A stretch of 39,651 bases of DNA, taken from NCBI GenBank assembly GCA_018335615.1, contig JAGXRS010000297.1:1-39651 (forward strand), given 5' to 3'. Positions within the stretch are counted from its first letter, which is position 1. Each line of letters begins with the position of its first letter. The translations under genes were made by a program, and so were the position numbers. This document shows, one piece after another, positions 7,576 through 15,408 of this stretch. The notes below the pieces were generated by a model, which worked only from the letters and a program-made list of their open reading frames with translations, ran no database searches and had not been told where the DNA came from. This DNA comes from Hydrogenophaga sp. GTDB lineage: Bacteria; Pseudomonadota; Gammaproteobacteria; Burkholderiales; Burkholderiaceae_C.

Positions 7576-8865
7576 TTAGGAAAAGAAGATCAGCGGACTC
7601 TGCTTGGCCTGAAGCCGATCACCCGGCTTGACAGAACTCCCTCTGGTACGGGTCTTCCCGTCCTGGGACGTCACCAGCACCTCACCGCACCGGATTGCTT
7701 GATCTAGTGATTCCTTGATCATGCCTGCCGTCGCCGGCGTCAGACTGCCGATCGACTGGGTTAGCTGCCGAAACTCGATGGGCTCATGACAATCAAATAT
7801 CAGGGGCACAAGCTTTTCACCCAAGCCCTTCTTGCACTTCTCCGATGCTATGGCATCGAAATGATGAGCTTCCCCCAACTCCATGTCGTTCTGCAGAGTC
7901 GCGCCCCGGTCGCTACCGGCACGATAACCCAAAGTGAAAAGGTCAGGTTCTAGGTAGTGCGAGAAATGGTTAGCCATTTCCCAGTGCAGCTCCATCATGA
8001 CGTCGCGAGCTTTGTAGTTCTTGGAAAGATGAACCAACCAATAAGTCCATGACGTGTTGCCCATGGGCGTGATGTAGAAAATCGTGGAGTGGGTGGCGCC
8101 ACTGCTTTCAATCAAGCCTTTTGCGAGATTGCGTTGTATAGCGGAACGCCAGACTGCTGGTGGCGCACTTCGCAAAGACTCGAGAGATGCCCAGTCAATG
8201 TGGGAGTCAAGTCCGAGCTTCTCCATCGTCTTGCGGCTCTTTGAGTTGTCTGCCAAGAATGAAATTAGCGAATCCACGCCGAACGTCAGAATCACCTCAG
8301 GTTTGTCCACCTCGGTGAAGATCTTTTGAATCAGCGGGACCGGCACTTGGTCATAGGCGTACTGGTCCAACAGAAAGATGGCTCGCTCACCACCCTGGCG
8401 GCGAATGATGTCTTGGTTGATGTTGTGGACGTGCGCATCGAAAGCACCTTGAACCGAAATGATGTCCCGTCCCAAGCGCACACTGCCGTATTTCGCAGCT
8501 AGCAGCGCGTTGAGGTAGGCACAGGTGGAGCGGTGCTGCTCGACGAAGTAGTACTTTGCGTCGACTTTGCGAGGTTTGTCCCGGCCGATATTGAGCAACG
8601 CTTCTTGTTCGGTGACGGTGTCTACGACGATCTGCGGGGACCCAGGGCTATACCCACCGCCGTCAGGCGCGGTGTACTCACCGCCGCCAGCAAATCCGTC
8701 CACGATAGACAACACCAGTTTCTCGATGTTGTAGTTGCTCATCAACACCTTGATGTAGCGTCCAAGGTACTCGCGGACAATTTGGTGTTTGACCAAACTG
8801 TGGTGGTCGATGGACGGTGGTGCAGCACCGATCTTCCATTTGTATTTATCGCCGCGCTTTGTCAT
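7576..8865 (-). CDS. Second, divergent TcmP-like protein
   Basis: A 429-aa protein with the same plan as its convergent neighbour: KHQIVREYLGRYIKVL at residues 26-41, IVDGFAGGGEY at 54-64 in place of FAGPG, and a later AIFLLDQYAYDQVP segment corresponding to FFFIDPKGW, then PEVILTFGVDSLISFL. Sequence identity with the first copy is low, so this is a separate lineage rather than a recent duplication. It starts 68 bp after the DUF5131 gene on the same strand and is the third gene of the repressor/DUF5131/tcmP operon. The GGG in place of GPG and the Asp-Gln in place of Asp-Pro may alter activity. Its role is inferred only from family and neighbours. Confidence 0.68.
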   Translation of the reverse strand: MTKRGDKYKWKIGAAPPSIDHHSLVKHQIVREYLGRYIKVLMSNYNIEKLVLSIVDGFAGGGEYTAPDGGGYSPGSPQIVVDTVTEQEALLNIGRDKPRKVDAKYYFVEQHRSTCAYLNALLAAKYGSVRLGRDIISVQGAFDAHVHNINQDIIRRQGGERAIFLLDQYAYDQVPVPLIQKIFTEVDKPEVILTFGVDSLISFLADNSKSRKTMEKLGLDSHIDWASLESLRSAPPAVWRSAIQRNLAKGLIESSGATHSTIFYITPMGNTSWTYWLVHLSKNYKARDVMMELHWEMANHFSHYLEPDLFTLGYRAGSDRGATLQNDMELGEAHHFDAIASEKCKKGLGEKLVPLIFDCHEPIEFRQLTQSIGSLTPATAGMIKESLDQAIRCGEVLVTSQDGKTRTRGSSVKPGDRLQAKQSPLIFFS

Positions 8866-8932
8866 GTAATATAAAGATTCCCTTGGGACTTCTATGCTAA
8901 TACAGATGACACGCCGCTCCCAATGAGCAGAG

Positions 8933-9682
8933 TCAAGCCAGCGCCATCATCTGCGCAGGCATCTGATCCCAAACACGACCGTTCAGCAGGCGTCCGTTGG
9001 CAGACTTGGCGCGCCGCTTGCCGTCGGCACCCCAGCCACCCCACTGCTTGAAGAAGAAGGCGACACCCTGTTCTTCGCACTGCTCGCGTACCGAGTCTGC
9101 CCATTCAGGCTTCATGGGCCTGGCCTTCGGACCGGATTCGCCGCCGACGATTACCCAGTGGATGTCGGTCAAGTCCAACTCACCCACATCCTCCAATAGC
9201 GGCTCCACGGAGAGGAAACGAATGTGCGCCGGTACCTTGCGCAAGTGGTCGATGCGCGGCACGCCTTGCTTCTTGTTTTCAACTGAAACGCCCAGCCAAG
9301 CGTTCTTTGGCACCTCCTTGTTTTTGAAAAAGCGCGCCATGCGGGCCGCGCGCTTGGTCAGGATCTGGTAGGTGTGGCGCGGCGTTTTTTGGATGACGTC
9401 AAAGACCTGTTCGATGTACTCGTCGGTGATCCGGTCATGGAACAGGTCGGACATCGAGTTGACAAAGTATGTGGTCGGCTTTTTGCGCAGAATTGGGTCG
9501 TTGAGCCGCTGCGGCATCATGGTGAGTTGGAAGCCGTTTTCATAACCAGCAGTGCCCATGGCCTGTAGTCGATGCGCCATGGTCTCGGCGTAGCAATTCT
9601 TGCAGCCAGCGGATATCTTTGTGCAGCCTACTGCGGGATTCCAAGTCTGCTCGGTCCATTCAATCTTGCTGGTCGTAGTCAT
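8933..9682 (-). CDS. Three-Cys-motif protein, phage Gp37/Gp68 family (DUF5131)
   Basis: A 249-aa protein starting MTTTSKIEWTEQTWNP. It carries the family's three-cysteine motif C20-X6-C27-X2-C30 (CTKISAGCKNCYAE), probably a metal or Fe-S site reminiscent of radical-SAM proteins. Other family segments follow: YFVNSMSDLFHDRI, YQILTKRAARM, WLGVSVEN, RFLSVEPLLEDVG and IVGGESG. The family occurs in phages and genomic islands and its reaction is unknown. Its ATG overlaps the stop of the repressor gene upstream by 4 bp, so the two are translationally coupled, and a TcmP-like gene follows. This gives the expected three-Cys protein plus TcmP partner pair under control of a LexA-like regulator. Confidence 0.88.
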   Translation of the reverse strand: MTTTSKIEWTEQTWNPAVGCTKISAGCKNCYAETMAHRLQAMGTAGYENGFQLTMMPQRLNDPILRKKPTTYFVNSMSDLFHDRITDEYIEQVFDVIQKTPRHTYQILTKRAARMARFFKNKEVPKNAWLGVSVENKKQGVPRIDHLRKVPAHIRFLSVEPLLEDVGELDLTDIHWVIVGGESGPKARPMKPEWADSVREQCEEQGVAFFFKQWGGWGADGKRRAKSANGRLLNGRVWDQMPAQMMALA

Positions 9683-10302
9683 AAGGCCTTCTTTCTTTGT
9701 GCGTTGATGGGCCAGTGGCTGCGCGCCAGGCCTCGGAATATTCCGTAAATCTCCAGATCCGACTGCGGCCGAATTGGCTTGTGGTCTGGGTTGTGCGGCA
9801 TCAACACTGGCCGCTTGTCCTCGTACCGCAGTTCCTTGAGCGTGTAGGCACCATCGACAATCGCCACCACGATCTGCCCGTCTTGGGCTTGCGTTGTGCG
9901 CTCAACGATGGCCAAGTCGCCATCAAGAATGCCTGCATCCCTCATCGAATCTCCCTTGATCTTCATCAGTACCGTCTTCGATGGGCGTTTGATCAGAAAG
10001 CTGTCCAGCGTCATCGTATCTGACCACGATTGAGGCTCGACAACATCCGGCAAACCGGCGCGCACGCTGGTGTCCATCACCGGCAATGCAAAAAAGCGAT
10101 CCGTAGGCAATACCTTCCCACCAGGACCCTTGCGCAAAAATCCGGCGGTACACAGGCGTTCACGCAGCTTCAAAGCCGCATTGGGAGAGCTGAACCCCAA
10201 TACTTCAGCAATACGGGCCAGTGAACTGGGCAATGCACCTTCAACGGCATACAGGTCGCGCAACCTCAAAAAATGTTGATGGTCGGTATTGTTTCTGCCC
10301 AT
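9679..10302 (-). CDS. LexA/UmuD-like self-cleaving repressor (S24 family)
   Basis: A 207-aa protein. The N-terminal part (residues 10-60) is a LexA-like winged helix (LYAVEGALPSSLARIAEVLGF...ALKLRERL). The C-terminal part is a UmuD/LexA serine peptidase domain with nucleophile S119 in KGDSMRDAGILDGDL, catalytic lysine K156 in YTLKEL, and a likely A82-G83 self-cleavage site in VRAGLP. It would dimerise, repress, and be inactivated by RecA filaments after DNA damage. I chose ATG 10302 (MGRNNTDHQHFLRLRDLY) because the upstream in-frame extension overlaps the operator-like palindrome and lacks domain character. It is the first gene of an operon with DUF5131 (ATGA overlap) and a TcmP-like gene, so that module is probably SOS-inducible. 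Confidence 0.86.
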   Translation of the reverse strand: MGRNNTDHQHFLRLRDLYAVEGALPSSLARIAEVLGFSSPNAALKLRERLCTAGFLRKGPGGKVLPTDRFFALPVMDTSVRAGLPDVVEPQSWSDTMTLDSFLIKRPSKTVLMKIKGDSMRDAGILDGDLAIVERTTQAQDGQIVVAIVDGAYTLKELRYEDKRPVLMPHNPDHKPIRPQSDLEIYGIFRGLARSHWPINAQRKKAL

Positions 10303-10313
10303 GGTTGCATTTT

Positions 10314-10331
10314 GGTGGACAAACGTACACC
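10314..10331. promoter_or_regulatory. Operator-like palindrome upstream of the LexA-like gene
   Basis: GGTGGAC and GTACACC flank AAAC, an inverted repeat with one mismatch per arm pair, located 12-29 bp upstream of the repressor start codon. A second imperfect dyad (GTGCA, 7-nt spacer, TGCAC) lies at 10332-10348. The position suggests autoregulation. It does not match the CTGT-N8-ACAG LexA box of Beta/Gammaproteobacteria, so it would be specific to this regulator. Inference from symmetry and position only. Confidence 0.45.
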
Positions 10332-10531
10332 GTGCAAGGTTTCTGCACTTGCCCATCGGCAGCCGAAGGATTTTGCAGTGGCTAGCCGACGTCATAGAGC
10401 ATCTATGCGGTTCGCACGCTCGATGACCGGCCCTACCGACTTGATCAACTTGGCCAAGATTTCGGCGGTGCTCTCCCGCCCGTCCCAAACCTTGTCCAGC
10501 TCCTTTTCAATCCTGGCGTTACCAGCAGCAG

Positions 10532-10977
10532 CACGGCGGTCAGGCCTACAAGTACAGCGCCTTCTGCGAGAAGTACAAGGCCTGGGCGCGGCGCCTGCAG
10601 CGCTCCATGCGCCAGTCCCACACTGGCGGTGACAAGCTCTTCGTGGACTACGCCGGCCAGACGGTGCCCATCATCGATGCCAGCACCGGCGAGATACGCC
10701 AGGCCCAGGTCTTCGTGGCCGTGTTGGGCGCATCGAACTACACCTACGCCTGCGCCACCGCCAGCCAGAAGGCGGCCGACTGGGTGGCCAGCATCATCGC
10801 CTCGCTGGAGTTCATCGGCGGCGCGCCCGGCCAAGCCACGCGACAAACCCAAGGTGGAGGTCGCCGTTCAAGTGGTCGAGCGCTGGATTCTGGCCCGCCT
10901 GCGCCACCAGACCTTCTTCAGCCTGGGCGCGCTGAACCGCTCCATCGCCGCCTTGCTGGTGGACTTGAAGCAGGGCT
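10532..10977 (+). pseudogene. istA: IS21-family transposase IstA remnant
   Basis: The translation includes YKYSAFCEKYKAW, LFVDYAGQTVPIIDASTGE and FVAVLGASNYTYACATASQ, highly typical of the IS21 IstA catalytic domain. After EFIGGAPG the reading frame shifts and resumes with KPRDKPKVEVAVQVVERWIL and TFFSLGALNRSIAALLVDL. About 100 residues between these blocks are deleted. The N-terminus, the C-terminal tail and the partner istB are absent. It is a dead fragment at the boundary of the LexA/DUF5131/TcmP module. Confidence 0.85.
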
Positions 10978-11240
10978 GTGTTGAACAAAACCAGAGCCGT
11001 GGTAAAGCGACTGACTGCGAAGCAACTGCGCGCCCGTCTCAAGGCAATTCGAGAGGTCCGGGGCGTTGCCGCTGCGGTACGCCAGTGGGCAGCTCGACAC
11101 CCAGCGCTCAAACACGCCGGTGGGGGCCAGAAACTCCGCGAAAAACAACAACTACCGCCGCGTCTTCGTCCCAGCGCACGTGCACGCGCCCGCCCAGCGT
11201 GTCCACCACCTGAGCCGGCGCTTCATCACTCGCCCCTGCC
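10978..11240 (-). pseudogene. Fragment of a DDE transposase plus unidentified scrap
   Basis: Read on the minus strand, 11053-11230 gives pieces in two frames: VVDTLGGRVHVRWDEDAAV, then FFAEFLAPTGVFERWVSSCP and LAYRSGNAPD. I recognise these as the N-terminal part of a transposase common in Comamonadaceae (possibly IS1380- or IS4-related; the family is uncertain), broken by a frameshift and truncated. The adjoining 10980-11053 reads on the plus strand as TRAVVKRLTAKQLRARLKAI, which could be the tail of a group II intron reverse transcriptase, but it is too short to be sure. The whole stretch up to 11360 has no intact gene. Confidence 0.5.
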
Positions 11241-11606
11241 TCAGCCCTTTTACGCGCTGCCAGCGCCTTGCGTCTTGCTTCACCCATCGGGTGAGCGTGC
11301 CAAACCTCTCCAAGCCCGCACCACTGCTCGCAAATCAGGTCGTCGAAATCGGTAACTGCCGGATTTAATGTGGTGAGGCTGGTGTGCCAAGAACTTTGTA
11401 ACGGTCACAGCCAGACTGAACCCTCACCCGAATCTTTAACGATCGCGCACGATCCAGTTTTGTGTAACAATTGTTTTGCCTTGACGCGGCACTCTCATCC
11501 GCCTTGGATGGCAGCCCCACGCGCTGCAGCGTCTCAGTCTTCGAAAAAACCATGGACCTCTGCGCCATGGATCGGTAGCGGATGTCGATCTGGCCAAAGG
11601 ATCACC

Positions 11607-12449
11607 ATGCGTTCTCAAATTCAGCCCGCAACGGGCATTCCCATCCCCTCTCCACGTCGCCTCAAAAATGAGGCTTCGAAAATTCGTCGTGGTACTCCCG
11701 CGATCAAGCAACACGAAGCACTGGATCTCGCAGCAGACGCACGCGGGTGGGCTGACTACGGGGCCGTCGTGCAAGCCTGGAAGAACAGCGATCGCGGGCG
11801 CAAATCGTATGTCGTCCGGTTAACTGCTCGATGGGTTGATCGCGACGGGTCGCGCGGGACGCTGAATGCCGAAGTGCAGCTGTCAGGCCCTTGGGATACG
11901 CACCTGCCGCTGCAGGTTCGTCGTCGAACGTACACCTTGGGTCAGTTTCGCATTGCACGAGGTAATCGAGCCCGTTTGATGGCAAGCACGGCTTTCACGT
12001 CGGCCTTGTCATGTATGCACAACCTGAGTAAGGCAGCTAGGCAATTGGTCTTTGTCGATGAGTTGCGGGTGCATCCGGCTTCGTTGTCAAAGACCGTCGC
12101 AGCCTTCGACGGCGATCCCCACAAAATGCTCTCAGAAAGGTATCCGAACCAGGATCACGAGACACTCTGGTGTGACCCGGCCAGCGGGTTCCATTTCATT
12201 TTGAACGAACCGTATGACGTTGATGCCACCAAGCAGGCTCGCGTTCTCGCATCCAGGAGCATGGAGACTCACACGACCCGAGAGTGGACCACTCACAATC
12301 CCATGGGCACGCTGGCGCAGTTGATTGCCCCGCAAAAAGACGTGGGATCGCTCACGACGCTGATCGCTCGCAGCCAGAATCTGCCCCAGCGCTTTGCGCA
12401 GATTCGGTTCACCGACCAAGACGGTGCTCCTGTGGACCTGTTCGCTTAG
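11607..12449 (+). CDS. Uncharacterised accessory protein, 280 aa
   Basis: Starts at ATG 11607 with an AAAGGA ribosome-binding site 7 bp upstream; the longer open frame back to 11370 reads through non-coding-like sequence. The product begins with a basic segment (RRLKNEASKIRR), then KQHEALDLAADARGWADYGA, a short helix pair resembling those in glyoxalase-associated or DUF5623-type proteins of plasmids and islands. A beta-rich middle and an Arg/Lys-rich region (RRRTYTLGQFRIARGNRARL) follow. No catalytic motif or membrane segment is visible. It stands alone between two decayed transposases and may be a relic of an earlier mobile element. The function is unknown. Confidence 0.6.
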   Translation: MRSQIQPATGIPIPSPRRLKNEASKIRRGTPAIKQHEALDLAADARGWADYGAVVQAWKNSDRGRKSYVVRLTARWVDRDGSRGTLNAEVQLSGPWDTHLPLQVRRRTYTLGQFRIARGNRARLMASTAFTSALSCMHNLSKAARQLVFVDELRVHPASLSKTVAAFDGDPHKMLSERYPNQDHETLWCDPASGFHFILNEPYDVDATKQARVLASRSMETHTTREWTTHNPMGTLAQLIAPQKDVGSLTTLIARSQNLPQRFAQIRFTDQDGAPVDLFA

Positions 12450-12512
12450 GTTGTCCCCACGTCGCCCAGTGAGCCAGATCCATGTGTGAAATAGAAGTGT
12501 TGAAAGTCTGGC

Positions 12513-13025
12513 CATCACCTGCGACGCCTTGCCCTTGGGTTTGGCGGCTATCAAATTCTGGAGCCGCTCCAAGTTCAAAGGGTCCAATGCGCTGAAGCGG
12601 TCCATCAATCCCACACGTGTTCCGATCGATCAGAAGGAGAGCATTTGCTGGCTGGACAACCTCTGGTCCAGCACGTCCTGGGCGAGAAGGGAGCAGGCGT
12701 TCGTGCATATTGGGGATCGTGAAAGCGACATCTACGAACTGTTCTGCAGGGCTTTGGGGCGGGAGACCACTTTGTCTTTCGTGCATGTGCGTACCGACTC
12801 GCGGGCGACGGCACGTGCACGGTTGTCCAGTACATGGCGCAAGTCCGGTGCAAAGGATTTCACAGGCTGGAGCTGCGTGATGCGAAGAGCAGCTGCCGCC
12901 AAGCTGTTGTCGAGTTGAGGTTCTTCCGTGCGCCGAGCCTTCCACCTAGGGCCAAGCAAAGTCGCTATCTGTCCTGAGCTGGTCGCAGTGGCGACGCCGC
13001 CATCAGGTGCACGCCATGCTGCCAT
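12513..13025 (+). pseudogene. IS4-family (Tn5-type) transposase remnant
   Basis: The segment encodes PLGLAAIKFWSRSKFKGSNAL, INPTRVPIDQKESICWLDNL and HIGDRESDIYELF, characteristic of Tn5-like IS4 transposases, where HIGDRESDIYELF includes a catalytic Asp of the DDE triad. After this the frame breaks at about 12750. VQYMAQVRCKGFHRLELRDA and AVVELRFFRAPSLPPRAKQ can be followed in another frame, and the fragment fades near 13020. The N-terminal third and C-terminus are missing, so it is inactive. Confidence 0.82.
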
Positions 13026-13216
13026 TACCGCGCACGGGGCGCTGAATGCACAGTTAAGTGCGACTGTAGCACTAAGAGATTAGGTGTGATCATTCATATG
13101 AATTTTTCGCTCTTCCTGAGATTTCTAGCTAAAAATCAAAGACTTGCAGAAAAACCTGCGTGAAGCAACTTACCTAATGGCTTAGTAGACCTAATGATCG
13201 AGTGTGCGAATGTGAC

Positions 13217-13870
13217 TCAACCCGAGCGGTCAGGCAAGCCCGGCGCGCGAATGACACGTGGCAACTGGAGCAGCAATGGCAACTCGCTGTCGTGCGCCGC
13301 TTTGGACACCGTCGGGCGAACCTGCCCGTAATACTTTCGCTCGGCAGCCTCGTCGTGATAGTCCGAGCCCTCGTCGAGTTGAAGTATGCGCACTTGGCAG
13401 ATCCGGGCGCCCACAGTGAGCTCTACTGGGACATTGCCGTGATTGAGCAACTCCAGCGGCACGCATCCACGGAAGCCCGGCTGCATAATTCCACCCACTG
13501 CCAAGCCGAGACGCGAGTAACTGCTTCGTGGCGCGATCTCCGCGTAAGCGTCCTCAGGCATGGCGAAATACTCGATCGACGTGCCCAGCACCAGCTGGTT
13601 TGGATAAAGCACGAAGCGGTCACCGACTTCGCGCCGTGTTTCCTGAAAGTGGGCCTTGGGGCCAGGCAACATGCTGGACTCGTCGCCGACGACGCGAATC
13701 GTGGGCTGTCGGTTGAGCACCGACACGAGGAAATCGTAGCCCAGACGAATATCAATCGATACCTGACCGATCTGCGTAGGGCTCAGCAGGGGGGAGATGT
13801 AGAGCTTGGGCGGCGCGCCTTCGCTCCCTTGGGTCGCTTCAAGCAGTTGCCTTCGTGTCCAGAGACTCAT
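13217..13870 (-). CDS. dcd: dCTP deaminase-like protein
   Basis: A 217-aa trimeric dUTPase-fold protein. Dcd converts dCTP to dUTP; related enzymes on defence islands are known to deplete dCTP and block phage replication. Family motifs are all present: IDIRLGYDFLV (39-49), APRSSYSRLGL (113-123) carrying the serine and arginine (R120) of the active site, PGFRGCVPLELLNHG with the catalytic-type glutamate E140, GARICQVRI, and a YYGQ end. The catalytic residues are intact, so activity is plausible. The start overlaps the metallopeptidase gene upstream by 32 bp, and it is last in a minus-strand operon behind ietAS. That context, rather than a housekeeping locus, argues for an anti-phage role. The opposite-strand open frame over the same DNA is a shadow. 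Confidence 0.87.
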   Translation of the reverse strand: MSLWTRRQLLEATQGSEGAPPKLYISPLLSPTQIGQVSIDIRLGYDFLVSVLNRQPTIRVVGDESSMLPGPKAHFQETRREVGDRFVLYPNQLVLGTSIEYFAMPEDAYAEIAPRSSYSRLGLAVGGIMQPGFRGCVPLELLNHGNVPVELTVGARICQVRILQLDEGSDYHDEAAERKYYGQVRPTVSKAAHDSELPLLLQLPRVIRAPGLPDRSG

Positions 13871-14996
13871 CCCAGGCTTTCTCGATCATGAAGCTGCGTA
13901 TGCTCTTCTCGATCAGGTCGTTGATGACGCGCGGCTGGCGCGACCGGGGCACACGGGCGATATTGCTACCCGTGAAATCTGATGGCGACGTCATCAGTCG
14001 CTTGAGAAACGCGTCAGCTGCCGGCAGTAAGCCATGCAGGTGCTTGATGCTATCTACGGTTGCTGGACGGACGTCGGCGAAGCAGTCATAGACTGCTGGC
14101 AGCAGGAACTGCTTTTGAAGTTGAATATTTAGGCCCGCCTCCGACACACCTTGCTTCAACAGGTCGACCACCGGGTTCGACCGTCCCTCAAGAAAATCGC
14201 GCGTAACGATGGCGCGACTGGATGCGGACGGATGCGACGGCTGAGGCACCAGATCGTGATCCCACTGGATGATGTAGTCGCTGACGCACTCACCGACGTA
14301 GCATGCGGCAACGAGATCGCAGAAGTGTTCCGTGGCCCACGCCTTGGCCACGGTCATGCGTGAAGCCATTTCGAACTCCTTCAAGCCGGGCATCGCTTGA
14401 AGCAACTGATCGCCATTCGTGATTAACATTCTGGTGATCAACCGCTCGTGTTCTTCAACGTAGTGGCCTACTTCGTGGTACATCGGCGAGCACAGTAGCG
14501 GCATATGCTGGAAAATTTCAGGCACGCCCATTTGCACAAGATGGCCGCTCAGCGTCAAGCCAGGCAGGTTGAGCTCCGACAGAAGCGCGTCCGGCGCGAT
14601 GCCAGCGCGCTCGCAGTAGAAGTCAGGAGACTGATTCACCGACGTGGTCACGATGCTCTCACCCAGACCCCAGTCCAAGAGCACCTCCCGTAGAAGGTAG
14701 GTGACCTCATACGGCACTCGGTTGGACGTCGTGCCGGTCAGGAACTGGGTGGCGCGCCAGATCGATTCGACCACCTCGGTAATCAACGGAACATCCGGAT
14801 CTGGCTCTGCGATCTTGTTTTGCAATGAGCTCACGCTCTTGCAGAGCTGCGACACATACTCACCGAGTTCGGTCGCGAAGAAATCGCTGTGAGATAACTT
14901 CTTGAGCTGCTCCCCCAGTAACTGAAGCACGGTCTCCAAAAGGATCGTGCTGGAATTCTCGGAGTAATTTTTGTGCAAGCTCGGCAGGAAAGTCAT
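13839..14996 (-). CDS. Putative zinc metallopeptidase (HEVGH) of a defence operon
   Basis: A 385-aa protein not assignable to a named family. The key feature is a zincin motif H174-E-V-G-H178 in PMYHEVGHYVEEHERL, followed 45 residues later by E223-H-F-C-D227 in ATEHFCDLVAACYVG. This fits the gluzincin pattern HExxH...ExxxD, where E223 would be the third zinc ligand. The flanking helices are amphipathic with no signal peptide or membrane segment, so it is probably cytosolic. Its 3' end overlaps the dCTP deaminase gene by 32 bp, indicating translational coupling, and its 5' end overlaps the preceding small gene by 137 bp. A protease that activates or unleashes a partner is a reasonable hypothesis. 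The start at 14996 is the only in-frame ATG preserving the N-terminal helices, but is uncertain. Confidence 0.75.
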   Translation of the reverse strand: MTFLPSLHKNYSENSSTILLETVLQLLGEQLKKLSHSDFFATELGEYVSQLCKSVSSLQNKIAEPDPDVPLITEVVESIWRATQFLTGTTSNRVPYEVTYLLREVLLDWGLGESIVTTSVNQSPDFYCERAGIAPDALLSELNLPGLTLSGHLVQMGVPEIFQHMPLLCSPMYHEVGHYVEEHERLITRMLITNGDQLLQAMPGLKEFEMASRMTVAKAWATEHFCDLVAACYVGECVSDYIIQWDHDLVPQPSHPSASSRAIVTRDFLEGRSNPVVDLLKQGVSEAGLNIQLQKQFLLPAVYDCFADVRPATVDSIKHLHGLLPAADAFLKRLMTSPSDFTGSNIARVPRSRQPRVINDLIEKSIRSFMIEKAWDESLDTKATA

Positions 14997-15315
14997 TCTC
15001 GGTTTGGAGGCCCAGAATCTCGTTAATAAGCGCGTCTTTGCCGCGAATCTCGTAAGCCAAGTCTACAGCTTCGGGCCACCCTCTTGGCACTCGCTGATTC
15101 GGATTGCTAACAAAGTGAGCGGCGTGTTGTGCAGCTTGAAAGACATACGACCGAAGCTCGGGGCTCAACGTGCGCGAAGCATCTTCATGCGCGAGAGCAC
15201 CTAGAAACAGCCGAAGATAAGCGGCTGGCTGCGAGCGTCGGGACGTTGTCGCGAAAAGGCTCACGAGCAGATCTCCGAAAAAATGATGAGCCACGCAGGG
15301 CTCTTTGGATGTCAT
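14860..15315 (-). CDS. Uncharacterised small protein, operon with zincin and Dcd
   Basis: A 151-aa protein from ATG 15315 (MTSKEPCVAHHFFGDLLVSL); a TTG at 15342 would add nine residues. It is largely helical and has no motif I recognise. It overlaps the metallopeptidase gene by 137 bp in another frame, an unusually long overlap. Protein-like composition persists to about 14960 and then weakens. Either the true end is a frameshift into the metallopeptidase frame near 14980, giving one roughly 500-aa protein, or the two products are separate. It starts about 95 bp after ietS on the same strand. Confidence 0.5.
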   Translation of the reverse strand: MTSKEPCVAHHFFGDLLVSLFATTSRRSQPAAYLRLFLGALAHEDASRTLSPELRSYVFQAAQHAAHFVSNPNQRVPRGWPEAVDLAYEIRGKDALINEILGLQTENDFPAELAQKLLREFQHDPFGDRASVTGGAAQEVISQRFLRDRTR

Positions 15316-15408
15316 GATAGGCGGGATGGCGTCGCCGGGCAACCTTTATCTTGACGGATAGGGATACCCCTTGGCTTTCGGCAGGCTACCTTTCGGCTTA
15401 AGTTGGCG

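Noticed and set aside
13057..13073. AGTGC-N7-GCACT dyad containing TGCGACT, considered as the other transposon end
   Set aside because: Only one copy of the core is present, with no 20-bp spacing and no terminal TGT/ACA, and more cargo lies beyond it.
13130..13170. GCAG/CTGC hairpin considered as terminator of the dcd operon
   Set aside because: The stem is only about 4-5 bp and no T tract follows on the minus strand.
13202..13891. 229-codon plus-strand frame opposite dcd
   Set aside because: The minus strand carries all dCTP deaminase motifs; the plus-strand product has none.
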